Positions 1 to 10,161 of a DNA stretch of 64,000 nt are shown here, piece after piece; position 1 is the first letter of the stretch; every line of letters begins with the position of its first letter. The stretch is from Strigamia acuminata (lineage: Eukaryota; Arthropoda; Chilopoda; Geophilomorpha; Linotaeniidae). A program made the translations under genes and the position numbers. Under the pieces are notes generated by a model that was not told the DNA's origin, ran no database searches, and saw only the letters and a list, made by a program, of their open reading frames with translations. The stretch covers positions 35,087,608 to 35,151,607 of the forward strand of contig OX442314.1 of the NCBI GenBank assembly GCA_949358305.1, in the 5' to 3' direction.

Positions 1-283
1 TTTTAGCATAAACCGGAACTGGATACCGGGGACAGGAAATGGATACACAGAACGGAAATACATTCTGAAAATGGGTTTCAGGTCGCGTACCCGTGATAAA
101 GCAAGAATACCTGCTTTGACTTATTGAGTATTGATAATATAACTTTATATTATCGATCTAAATTATATTTAGTCATAGCAAACATAACAATATGTTTTGT
201 GAACCATTTCTATGTAAAATAGTAAGTTCGAGGTTGAATTTGCCGCTAGTACTAGTGGCGCCATCTATTGCTAATTTGTCACA
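1..283 (-). repeat. 3' LTR of the gypsy element (partial, cut by window edge)
   Basis: Bases 1-283 equal 11531-11813 without a mismatch or gap. The right end, GTCACA, is the TG end of the LTR on the minus strand. It abuts the polypurine tract. About 1.37 kb of this LTR should lie left of the window if it matches the 1652-bp 5' LTR. Confidence 0.97.
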
Positions 284-293
284 CATCCCCCTT
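284..293 (-). other. Polypurine tract (plus-strand primer)
   Basis: On the minus strand it reads AAGGGGGATG and directly precedes the LTR start TGTGAC. This is the expected position and composition for the RNase H-resistant purine tract that primes second-strand DNA synthesis. Confidence 0.85.
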
Positions 294-654
294 AATAACT
301 AAACATATACTCTTATATTTTATGTTATTCTTTAGGAATATCATTCGTGTCAAATTCATCCATGTCAATAAATATTTTATTTCCAATATTTATAAGGCCC
401 ACGAGTGTTTTTTAATAAACATGTTCTTATCCTTAGGATGCTCAAAAAATGCTTTTTTATTTTCTCCTTTCAGAGACGGTTATAAAAAATAGTTTGGTTA
501 TTATTAAAACAATAAACATGAAGTCTTTTCGTATAACGAAGAAGCACTTCTTACAAAAATCTTCGTTAAAGAATTTTCTGGTTACATATTATATTTTTGT
601 TTTTATCACAGAACACACAAACAAACTGCTAATTGTTTTAACTTTGAACATGGC

Positions 655-2265
655 TTAATCTTGACCTTTTTCGGTCTCCGAGGCGGGCTTTTGCCTGTCC
701 TTTGAAGAAGACTTTTTGCCACGTTTCTTGGCGGGAAGGGGTTCTTCCGGTTGCCGATCTATGAAAAATGCAGCGGTCGCAACAACTTCCGTGGCGATGG
801 GCGTTTCGGGTGCTTTATCCCCTGCTTCAGGCTGATCAGTCGATCCGTCTTCTTCATCGATCATCTTTTTGAGATCTTCGTAGATGTCAATCACCGGGGG
901 CAAAACCAAAATCCAGCCTTCACATATTTGGTTTTTCATCTCAGCTGCGATTTTTCCCACGAGCAGATTCCAAAGGTGCTCCAAAATGTTGAAGCCCTCA
1001 ACGCGACGTGGATTCAAGATCATTTGCATGATCCTGGTCACGTATCCTACCGTTATTTGATCGGGAAGACCCGTAATCAATTGGCGAGAAATTATTATCG
1101 CAAGTCGAGCTACGATGGGGTAGTAGTATTCGACCTCCCAAACGAATAACTGTCCTATCTTGGTGTTCGGGGGAACTTGGTAGGGTTCGATTAAGAATTC
1201 GTTCGAAATCCCGTGTTCCGCGATATTTGGCATGGGAACCAATGTGGCTTCTTCCGTTTGGGTCGCGTTATCTACGCAGACAACACTTGGCATTTTTTCC
1301 AAACCCATTTGAAGACCAAGGGGCGTTCTTCGCGAATTCATAAATTCGGGATCCTCGTATACAGCTTTGCCATCGTTAGATAGTAAAGCCTTACAAAGGT
1401 GGCAGGTTGCCCATTTTCGGGGTACTGGATCGAACAACCCTTTAACCACGAATGAAACAAACTTGGGGTTCCAGGGTTGGATTTTCAATCGTCGTTTTGA
1501 TCCGAGACAATTCCCGCATGATGCTAAATGGCACCCTGTCCCGGAGCCGGACATCCAACCAACCCCGAAACAGAAGGGGCACGGTATTTCGCCCTTTGCG
1601 AGCTCCAAATTGTCGTGTGGAATTCCCAATTCTAAGTCACGATCGCAGGCGGCTTTTCGACGCAGTGCCTTTTCTTGCTTATTAGCTGCTCTTTGTTGAG
1701 CAGTCATCGGCTGTAGTTTGGGGGCTCTCGTGGACACAAACGTACGTTTTACTCTGGCCGTATTATATCTTGGGGTATACACTACTTCGCGCGAAGTTGT
1801 GGGTGGCGGCGAGTCGTAATGGACGTACTCTCGCTGTTTACGTTTGTTGTCTTGGTGGCGATTTCCCTCGGGATTTCGATTCGCCTCTAATTGGACAATC
1901 TCGTCCAGACTTCTCTCATGAGAGGTCGACGAATCGTTCATTCGACTCGTACTTGGTTTAGGGATCGACTGTAAAGGATGGCTTTTGGAAAAACTGTCCT
2001 TTTTTGGTATAATGAAGGTTTCTTGGGTAACCTCCATCGCCGTTTTGGGTACAGCCGTTTTTGGGCGAATTTCCTTTGGGAGAGCGTCTGGGTTGTTTCG
2101 GGCCCAGGTTAATATGTCCCATCCTTTTTGGTCGAGCACAATAGGAGTATTTGGCGCTCCCGGGACCGTTACGATGGTCGGGTTGACTGTTGGCGTGTCT
2201 TCTTCCTCCGAAGAACTCGACTGAATCACAATTCGCCGCTTTTTAATTGGTATCTTCTTGACCAT
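655..2265 (-). CDS. Third ORF of the gypsy element, unknown function, putative zinc-binding
   Basis: A 536-aa protein in the position where envelope genes sit, yet I see no signal peptide, furin-like site or membrane anchor, so it does not look like Env. The N-terminus is basic (KKIPIKKRR), followed by a Ser/Glu stretch and a low-complexity polar region to about residue 215. A cysteine cluster follows at about 225-255 (CPFC, then GC, C, CGNC), with another CxxC (CHLC) near 290. The C-terminal half is more globular and ends in a Lys-rich tail. The basic ends and Cys cluster suggest a nuclear or nucleic-acid-binding protein; this is inference. It lies downstream of pol and has a splice-acceptor-like sequence just before its ATG, so expression from a spliced subgenomic RNA is likely. 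I do not recognise the family. Confidence 0.8.
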   Translation of the reverse strand: MVKKIPIKKRRIVIQSSSSEEEDTPTVNPTIVTVPGAPNTPIVLDQKGWDILTWARNNPDALPKEIRPKTAVPKTAMEVTQETFIIPKKDSFSKSHPLQSIPKPSTSRMNDSSTSHERSLDEIVQLEANRNPEGNRHQDNKRKQREYVHYDSPPPTTSREVVYTPRYNTARVKRTFVSTRAPKLQPMTAQQRAANKQEKALRRKAACDRDLELGIPHDNLELAKGEIPCPFCFGVGWMSGSGTGCHLASCGNCLGSKRRLKIQPWNPKFVSFVVKGLFDPVPRKWATCHLCKALLSNDGKAVYEDPEFMNSRRTPLGLQMGLEKMPSVVCVDNATQTEEATLVPMPNIAEHGISNEFLIEPYQVPPNTKIGQLFVWEVEYYYPIVARLAIIISRQLITGLPDQITVGYVTRIMQMILNPRRVEGFNILEHLWNLLVGKIAAEMKNQICEGWILVLPPVIDIYEDLKKMIDEEDGSTDQPEAGDKAPETPIATEVVATAAFFIDRQPEEPLPAKKRGKKSSSKDRQKPASETEKGQD

Positions 2266-2859
2266 AATTCTACAAATATAGAAAACGTTTTAGTTTTATT
2301 TGCAATACTTTTGTATGCGCGCGCCCTCTATTGAGAAGACGCGTAACTCAATTTACGAATTTTATAATTATAATTCGTTACAACTTTTCACTTTTGTGTA
2401 TTGATAATTTCATCGAACTTACGAAAATGTCCTGCTTCCTTTAGAAGCGTAGCTTGTAGAATTCTAAGTGTAGTCGCCTCGACGATAACTTGGAGTTTAG
2501 AGCACGTGGCTTTCAAATCCTCCGCCGCTAGTAAACGAATTCCGCTGGTTCGTATTTCTTCGAATATTCAAAGAAATTTCATGATATATAGATATAACTT
2601 TATATGCATAATCATAATACCTGTATTCGCTGATTTATAGCTAACAATGTCAACGCGTTTGACCGTGTTTTTCGTTGAATTCGACAAAGTTCTTCTCCTC
2701 TCACGTGTGTGTTAGAAGACTGAATATAGAACGAATCTTTTACTCTCCACCCGGGGTCATAATTTATCAGGTGACTTCGCGAATTTTCAATTTGAATATT
2801 CAATATCCGATTTAAATCAATATCTTTTTTAGAATATTCCTTTTATATTAAGAATCTTT
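2266..2859 (-). other. Spacer between pol and the third ORF
   Basis: A spacer of about 590 bp inside the retrotransposon. Apart from the acceptor-like sequence next to the third ORF, I see only short AT-rich open frames without recognisable domains. Confidence 0.6.
2270..2295 (-). promoter_or_regulatory. Putative splice acceptor for the third gypsy ORF
   Basis: On the minus strand a T-rich stretch ends in ATATTTGTAG with the AG at 2271-2270, four bases before the ATG of the third ORF. The placement suits a subgenomic mRNA that bypasses gag-pol. Only the acceptor consensus is visible; the donor was not located. Confidence 0.45.
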
Positions 2860-5800
2860 TTAACGACGTTCTTGAATCATCTGCACAAAATCCGTAGTGT
2901 ATTTCGGATTTGGCCTCGAAGTTCTTTTTGGTCTCGAGATTATTTCCGGAAGGTCAGCTGTTCGCTTCCGTTTATTCGAGTTATTACTTCGTGGATCGAT
3001 AATCTCGTTTCCATTTTCATTTGAGGTAGGAATTATTCTTTCTTCTTGTTCAAGACTTTCTTGAGGAAGTTCTTCCATATCTTGATTATCTAATTCTTGT
3101 GAATTAGATTTGTTAAATTCGGAATTTGCCGACATCCAATCAGGGTTTGGGTGATCTTCCAATTTTCCTTTTTTCTGACCCAGAGTCCATGTCTCAATCG
3201 GGTATGAAGGGATATACGGGGTGAGATCATCCGTATTTATTGATGGTTCAATTGAATCATCTAATAATTTTCGTAAGGCGTATGCACCTCCTGTTAATAC
3301 GGCCGTGATTTCCCACGGTCCGTCTCGTTTTTCAGCAAATCCTTTAATAATGCCTTTGTCTTGATTGGAAAGAATATGTGTATTTTTCCAGACTAAATCA
3401 CCTACTTCATATTTGCAAATATGAAATTTATTACGGTGAATTCTGTCGTGTTTCTCGTAATTTAGTTGGATCCTACGGTGCATTTCTTGGTGTGCTCTTC
3501 GTAGAATCCCGAGTAAATTAAACACGAATTCCTCAGGGTTATTTTTATCGAATTTATTCGCGTGTTGAATAATTCGCGGGTCGAAAGGTAGTGTTACTAT
3601 TCTTCCCGTATTTAATAAAAATGGCGTCGATCCGGTTGCTTCGGATTTTGCCGTCCTGGATGCAAATGCAAATTCATTCAGAAAACGTGGCCAGTGAGAG
3701 TGCACATCAGAATAAATTGCAAGCATTATTTTGATATCCCTGTTTGCCCGTTCTGTGGGGTTGGCCTGAGCATGATAAGGACTTATATGAGTCATTTTAA
3801 TGTTGTGCCTTTTACAGAAACCCTCATAGATGGTGGATGCGAACTGTTTTCCATTATCGCTGATAATTTTCCTGGGGTAACCCCATCTATGTACGATATC
3901 ACCTAATTTTGTTATAATTGCTTCACTTGAAGCTTTGCTTAATGGGGCTAATTCTACCCATTTAGTACATTGATCGATTCCTACTAAAATATATTTATGT
4001 TGGTATTGTCCAGCGGGTTTGGGACCCATGAAGTCTAAACAAAGAACTTCCCATGGCTGTGCCATATTGTGAGGAGTATAACTCGCTCTGTGTTTGCGGT
4101 GTTGACTAGGTTTGTATTGTTGGCAATGAACACAACTACGAACATAATTACACGTGTCTTTGCTCATTTTAGGCCAATAATAGATGAGTTTCGCTCGTTC
4201 GAGCGTTTTACTCATCCCCGCATGTCCACTTAACGGATGTCCGTGGCATGCGAACAACACTCGTCGTACTAAAGACGGTGGAATCACCGCTTTAAATCCG
4301 TTGCCGGAATCATTTAATTCTTCTTCAAATGTTGGTTTGAAGAAGATTAACATTTCAGAATCATTACTATTCTCATCTTCATTATCATGATTTTCTTTGA
4401 AATCTAGTTGGTAGCCTTTGATGTCTTTCATCCATCGCTTAGTTTTCCTATTTTTCTTTTGTTCAACTTCATCTAACTTTAGATGAGTTATTATTTTTCT
4501 GCATTCGTAATCTTTGAGCTGAGCTTCGATGATTTCTGCTCTGGTAGGAGGAACTATACTTAGTACTTCGGTTAACGCACTAAATAAAGTTTCTGGTTCA
4601 ACATGACCTTTCTCCCCCTTTTCCAAAGAATTATTTAATTTTTTGGAATAATCAAACTTTACTGACACGTTTGTTAAGAACTGACAGGGTTTTGGTTCTT
4701 CTCTACGAGTAACTTCTTTATTTCCGTCCCACTCGGGCCAGAATTGAGTTATTTCTGTGGGTTCGATATAATCATCCTTCGGAATGTCTTCAATACTCAA
4801 AGGAGCTCTTGAAAATGCGTCTGCGACTTGATTTTGAGTACCACGACGATACTTAATTTTAAAGGCGCCGCATTGCAGTTTAATTGCCCATCGGCCAAAA
4901 CGACCAGAAGGTTCTGGCGTCCCCATTAGCCATTTTAAGGCTTCTGCATCTGACTCCAGGGTGAAAGACGTGTATTCTATGTAAGGGCGGAAGCGTTCTA
5001 CAGCCCATACTACCGCTAGACACTCTAGTTCGGGAGTAGTGTAACGTTGCTCGGCTCCTCGAAGTACGCGACTAGCGTAAGCTACGGGTCTTGGAGTTTT
5101 AATCCATTTGTCCTTGTTTTTGTCAAGAAAATCCACATCTTGGCATAATACCGCTCCTAATCCTGAATGTGAAGCGTCTGTTAGAATCACAAAGGGTTCG
5201 AGCATATTAGGCATTAATAAAACTTGAGTTTCGTCGCATAAGATGTCTTTAATTCTTTCGAAAGCGTCCATTTGCTCTTGTCCCCAGACAAAAGTTGCTT
5301 TCTCATGCATTATGCTAGTCAGTGGAGTAGCAATTTCACCGTGGTTAGGAATAAACTTCCTAAAGAAATTTGCCAACCCGTGAAACCTTTGAACATCTTT
5401 CGATGTTTTTGGGGTTGGAAATTTTCGTACTGACGCGATTTTGTCAGGATCCGGGGCCAATCCATTTGGAGTGATTAAATGTCCCAGAAATTTTAGCGTA
5501 GTTCTGCCGAACTTAGACTTTTCTTTATTTACGGACAAGTTGGCTTTGTCTAGTCGTTCTAAGACATCTTTAATGTGACCGAGATGTTGGTCCCAGGTCT
5601 GAGAAAAGATGATTACATCGTCTAAATAGACTAATGCATGTTTATATAACGCGTCACCCATAACCTGTTCCATTAGAGCTTGAAATGTACAAGGCGCGTT
5701 ACATAACCCAAATGGCATACGTACAAATTGATAGTTGCCTTTTGGAGTATAGAAAGCAGTTTTCTGTTTATCTTCATCTTCCATTTCTACTTGATAATAT

Positions 5801-7184
5801 CCTTTTGTAAGGTCAAGTGAGGTGAAGTATTTTGCCTGATTCGTATTGTGCATGAGCAAATCAATACTGGGCATTTGGATTGCATTGATTTCGGTGATCG
5901 CATTTAGCCATCGGTAATCAATACATAACCTATATGTGCCATTTGGTTTGGCAACTATTACGGGATGACTTATATAAGGTCCCGTAGATTTCTCAATGAG
6001 ATTCTCTGCTTCTAGCTCTTCAACTAGTTTGGTCATAATCGCAATTTTAGCTGGATTGTACATGCGAAATGGTTGTTTTTTCCATTTCGCGTCCTTTTTA
6101 AACGTAATCTTATGTTTAGCAAGGTTCGTACAACCAACTTTGTCCCGAAAGACGTGCTTGATTCCGGAAATTACTTCTAGTAATTTGGTCTTTTCCTCGT
6201 CGGAGCAATCACAATCTTTCACCAACAATTCTTCCCAATTGTCGGGTGTATGAGTGATTGTTCCGTCGTTTTTTATTGTGCGTAACCTCGCTAGACTGTC
6301 ATTAAGTTCGTTATCTACGTAAGGCGCAGTCCAACCAGGTTTGTTGTCACAATCAAATTCAGCTCGTGCTGGATTTAAATTGATTGTGGTACGACGCATA
6401 AAATTGTGGCCTAAAATTAGGCCACACACATTTCTGTCTAAAATGATGAAATTCATTGGAGTGAATTCTACTCCATCCGCCCATTGAACACAAAGGGTTA
6501 TTTGTCCTAGCGGGATATGAGTTATGCCGACGGCACAAACTTTCATATTTCGGGGGCAATCTTGAATGAAGTCAGGGGAGGCACAAGTACTGTCAAGTAA
6601 TTGTAATCCAATAAAACATTGGGTGGCTCCTGAATCCATTAAAGCATTATAGGTGAGTCCACCTATTGTTACTTTCATTCGGGGGTCGTCGATACTGTTT
6701 CCCAAACGTTTGATGCGTTCAACTACTTCAGCTCTCTTGAGCTGATGTTCTTTGACATATTTACGAAGTCTATGATGTCTAGATAATTTCGAGGAGATAT
6801 CTAAATTTTCCATCATTGCCTCCAAACTTTCGCATACTCCTCCACTAGAACTAGTGGTTTCCTCTCGAACAGGAGGATTTATAGCGCTTTCAATTATTGC
6901 ATTCAAGGACTCTCGCCAAGATTCGTCCCCCTTATCCGCAGGGAAGAGGTCGTCATCGAATGATGTAAATGGATTTTCAGTCTCTTCCATCGAAAAAGGA
7001 GTGTTGGGATAAGGTTCCTTAAATACATACTTTGGATTCCTTTTCCTAGTTTTACGATTAGGTCGTTTAATTTCCTCATCTTGAATTACTAATTTGTTCA
7101 GAGTTTCGTTTAGAACATTTTCTATTTCTGAGGATAATGTACTACTCTGGTTTTTTAGGGGGTTTTTGGTAACCCCCTCTACTA
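2860..7184 (-). CDS. pol: Pol polyprotein (protease, RT, RNase H, integrase)
   Basis: From the first ATG (6990) it encodes 1376 aa; the frame is open upstream to the gag overlap, and entry is expected by -1 frameshifting at 7185-7191. Counting from that ATG: retropepsin motif DSGA at 119-122; reverse transcriptase with the catalytic box YLDD at 455-458 and MPFGL at 425-429; RNase H with LTDAS at 603-607; integrase zinc domain with His near 916-923 and CVHC at 953-956; the integrase catalytic triad D986, D1045, E1080; then a GPW-containing C-terminal module (GPY/F type). The order is that of Ty3/gypsy (Metaviridae). All catalytic residues I checked are present and no internal stop is seen, so it looks functional. 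Confidence 0.96.
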
Positions 7185-7191
7185 GTTTTTT
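7158..7191 (-). promoter_or_regulatory. -1 programmed ribosomal frameshift signal between gag and pol
   Basis: On the minus strand the gag frame ends ..CCA AAA AAC TAG, giving the slippery heptamer A AAA AAC (7191-7185), the same heptamer used by some retroviruses. Seven bases later (7184-7178) comes a hairpin: GGGGGTT (7177-7171), loop ACCAAA (7170-7165), AACCCCC (7164-7158). Pol lies in the -1 frame and is open from this point. Heptamer, spacer and stem all fit the canonical rule. Confidence 0.9.
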
Positions 7192-9335
7192 GGGGCCGGT
7201 GGACCTTCAATCGCCAAAGGTGGAGTGGTTGCATTTTTTGGATCCAAAAATTTAGTGAATAAGTCCGACATGGATTTTGTCATACTAGTTTGCATAGTAG
7301 TTTTGAAGTCTTCAAGTTTTTGGTCCAAAGATTCAGCGGTCACCCAATTTTGCCTCTGTCGTTTAAAAAGATCAGAGGTGGGATTGGAATTGGTATTATT
7401 ACCAGTACCTTGGGGCTTGTCCTGAACAAATTTTCTTTTTTGTAACAAAGGACATTCCCTCTTAAAGTGTCCTGGTTGATTGCAATGGAAACATTTTCCA
7501 GTTGCTTTCTCCGATAGGGCACATACCATGTTGCTGAATCCAACATCGTTTTCAAGATTGTCTGTCTCGTCAGATTCCATAGGTACAACTTCTGGTTCGG
7601 CGTTCAACGTCTGAGTAGAGCGTATGAGTGGGCGCGAACTCCTGGCGTCTTTACCTTTTTGAGTATTTGACGGGACAGTTTCGTCCTCTTTATTGGCAAT
7701 AGTGTCCACACTAGCATTTTGGGCTTCAAAAAGGGCCCTATTTTGTCGGACAAATTGAAATATGTCATTAAATGATTCTTCATAGAGACCTCTATCGATT
7801 ATTCGATTGTAACTAACTAAGTTCAAATTCTCGAGAAGAGTAGGAGCTTCATCTCTTTTTGAATAAGATCCTTGAGCTTGTTTAAATCTCAAAAGAAATG
7901 TATAGAGTGGCTCTTCTGGGCCCTGGATTAAATTTCGAAGCTTTCGGGCTCGGGTGACAGGGATCATGTCAAACTCCGCCAAAAACATCTTTTCGAAAGT
8001 TTTCCAGTCAACAAATTTGTCGAGGTTATCGGTATGCCATTCGTGGGCTATACCAGATAAATAAGTTGGTATTCCGCGTTTTACCATCTCATCTAGAGTT
8101 AAACCTTTAGCGACAGCGACTGTTTTGGCTGTAGCTAAAAATTTAGCCACGTCCTTCTGTTTTCCATCAAAAACAGGCATATCTTGACCTTTGAAAAAGG
8201 TTTTATTTGAATTGTTTGCATTATTATTTTGCTGTGCATTATTCTGCATAAATTGTTGTACTTGCTGTGCACAATCAGTTTGAATATTTCGCACATAGGT
8301 AAGGATGGTTCCCAAGTCGTCGGTAGAAAATCTCGCTTGAGATGAACTACCAGCGGAGGATGCCGAACCAGAATTTTGTTCAAAATTGGGCAGATTTCCC
8401 TTAGGGACCTGATTGTCCTGGGGGATTTCTCTCCTTGGAGGAACATAATTTTCATGCTGTGTATGATTGCCGGATGGTACATGTTGTCCATGTGGAACAC
8501 TACTTTTATTTTGTACACGTTCTGGGGGTGTCTGATTTGAACGAGTTCTTCCCGCCGGTAAATTTTGAATAACGGGGGACGGTGAGATCGGATCGGATCT
8601 CCTTGGAGTTCGATTTGACACTCTTTTTGACTGTGTTGGGGGGACAAACTGTCCTTTCCCCGGTGTCGGAGGTGCATAATGTCTATTTCCAGATGTTGGA
8701 GTAACATACTGTCTATGTCCCGAGTTTTGGGAGACATTTTGTCTATTCCCTGAAGTTTGGGGGATAAAACCCGAATTACTATTGTTAATTATTCGATTAA
8801 CACTAGTCGATCTAGACCTTGGTTTGGCTAGATTTAAAGGACTATTAGAACTGGGTGTTCTTTGTCCAGAACTTTGTTGACTACGGGATCGGCTAAACGA
8901 TGGCTCGCGTACCATTCTATCGTTTAGCTGGGGAGTCGACCCTATCCGGGCTTGATATCCCAACCTCTTTTTAGGAGAGGGAAAGTCCAGCTTACGATTC
9001 GTGGGAATCGTTTTCCGTGGGGTTCGGTGTGAAGTCCGCGAATGCCGACTTTCGTTCTCCGAATCTTCATCTTCATCGGGTCTAATTCTCTGATTTCTTT
9101 TCTCAAGTACGCGTACATGATTAACCGCTTCGGTTATTGTTTTGAAATCAACCCGATTCAGATTATAGAGTTGACAATACTCTGTTAAATCGTCCGGAAT
9201 TAAATCCGTTTGGTCTTCGAGTCGGACGTAACTATTTTCCAAGTTTCTGTCATCGACTTCTCGTTCATTCATATGAATGTTTTCGTCAGACATAATAAAA
9301 GTTTTAAATTCTTTATTACTAAAGAACGATAACAC
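7182..9335 (-). CDS. gag: Gag polyprotein with one CCHC zinc knuckle
   Basis: 717 aa from the first ATG; a more likely start is the second Met (9293, MSDENIH), which removes 14 residues. The N-terminal half is Ser/Arg/Pro/Gln-rich and low complexity. A globular capsid-like part follows (around residues 385-520, with LxxFLATAKTVA and a YTFLLRFKQ segment typical of gypsy Gag). A single zinc knuckle, CFHCNQPGHFKREC, sits near residue 610. Gag packages the element RNA and forms the particle. The stop TAG (7184-7182) immediately follows the slippery heptamer. Confidence 0.93.
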   Translation of the reverse strand: MLSFFSNKEFKTFIMSDENIHMNEREVDDRNLENSYVRLEDQTDLIPDDLTEYCQLYNLNRVDFKTITEAVNHVRVLEKRNQRIRPDEDEDSENESRHSRTSHRTPRKTIPTNRKLDFPSPKKRLGYQARIGSTPQLNDRMVREPSFSRSRSQQSSGQRTPSSNSPLNLAKPRSRSTSVNRIINNSNSGFIPQTSGNRQNVSQNSGHRQYVTPTSGNRHYAPPTPGKGQFVPPTQSKRVSNRTPRRSDPISPSPVIQNLPAGRTRSNQTPPERVQNKSSVPHGQHVPSGNHTQHENYVPPRREIPQDNQVPKGNLPNFEQNSGSASSAGSSSQARFSTDDLGTILTYVRNIQTDCAQQVQQFMQNNAQQNNNANNSNKTFFKGQDMPVFDGKQKDVAKFLATAKTVAVAKGLTLDEMVKRGIPTYLSGIAHEWHTDNLDKFVDWKTFEKMFLAEFDMIPVTRARKLRNLIQGPEEPLYTFLLRFKQAQGSYSKRDEAPTLLENLNLVSYNRIIDRGLYEESFNDIFQFVRQNRALFEAQNASVDTIANKEDETVPSNTQKGKDARSSRPLIRSTQTLNAEPEVVPMESDETDNLENDVGFSNMVCALSEKATGKCFHCNQPGHFKRECPLLQKRKFVQDKPQGTGNNTNSNPTSDLFKRQRQNWVTAESLDQKLEDFKTTMQTSMTKSMSDLFTKFLDPKNATTPPLAIEGPPAPKN

Positions 9336-10141
9336 ACTTTATAAAATATACACTTCAAAATAACAATACACTTCGATAAGGTTAAGCTTAAACTCCACGT
9401 GGTGGTTAAACGTGTTAAACTATCGACAAACTTTAAACAAAAGAAAATTAAATTTCGCGTGGTTTAATACGCGTTAAACTATTATCAAACTAGAACAAAA
9501 TAAAACGAAATCTTCTACAGGTAAACTAGCGTTTGGAAAGAAATACGCTTTAAACTATTATTAGAATAGTAGATGGAATACACTTAACTTTGCTGGTCTA
9601 CGGCGTGGAAATTTCGAATCGGGACTAAACGGGACGGCGTGGTCAAGATGGCTACTGGAACACGTGTACGCGGGTCTGGTCTGGATACGAATGGTCCTCT
9701 GCAGTCTGGATCCGCGTGGTATCGAGGATCGATAATCCTTTAATCCCTCGATACTTTATTGGTGGAAAATCTTTTTATCCAATGATAAAATGGAGACTAA
9801 TCCTTTACTTACAGTAGTTTTCTACTACGTCCGCACTTTGGTCTGGTCAATCTCGTTATTGATTGGATAATTCTTTCGAAAATATTCAATCAACATTGAA
9901 ACTGTTTTTACAGACCTTCCGTGAAAATTTAGAAAATAAATTCTTTCAATTGTTGGAGTGTTTTATAACACAACATAACATTCCCTTTAATGTTAGATAT
10001 TCTTATGAATTCCAACGTTTTTAAAGACATTTTCTTACTTCGTAAAAGTAGAAATATATAATTCGTTTCAAAATGTTATAATCTTTATTTATCTCAATTT
10101 TCACTTTCTATTAAATTCGGTAAATTTAAACTTTGCAACCT
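9336..10141 (-). other. Untranslated leader of the gypsy element
   Basis: About 800 bp between primer site and gag. It contains several similar short AT-rich segments with TTTAAAC-type words and no long ORF. Packaging and dimerisation signals would be expected here but cannot be recognised by eye. Confidence 0.6.
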
Positions 10142-10159
10142 ATCTCGGTGGGACCTCCA
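10142..10159 (-). other. Primer binding site complementary to tRNA-Gln
   Basis: The plus strand reads ATCTCGGTGGGACCTCCA, which equals the 3' end of animal tRNA-Gln including CCA, as I remember that tRNA sequence. It lies two bases inside the LTR edge. This fixes the LTR boundary and the element's polarity. Confidence 0.88.
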
Positions 10160-10161
10160 CG

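Noticed and set aside
751-1699. Plus-strand ORFs overlapping the third gypsy ORF
   Set aside because: Shadow frames of the minus-strand coding region, without recognisable domains.
8135-8737. 200-aa minus-strand frame inside gag
   Set aside because: Alternative frame of the low-complexity gag region; lacks motifs.
9600-9640. TTTCGAATCGGGAC resembling a tRNA T-arm as a primer site or tRNA gene
   Set aside because: No CCA end or cloverleaf; the tRNA-Gln match at 10142-10159 lies next to the LTR and is far better.
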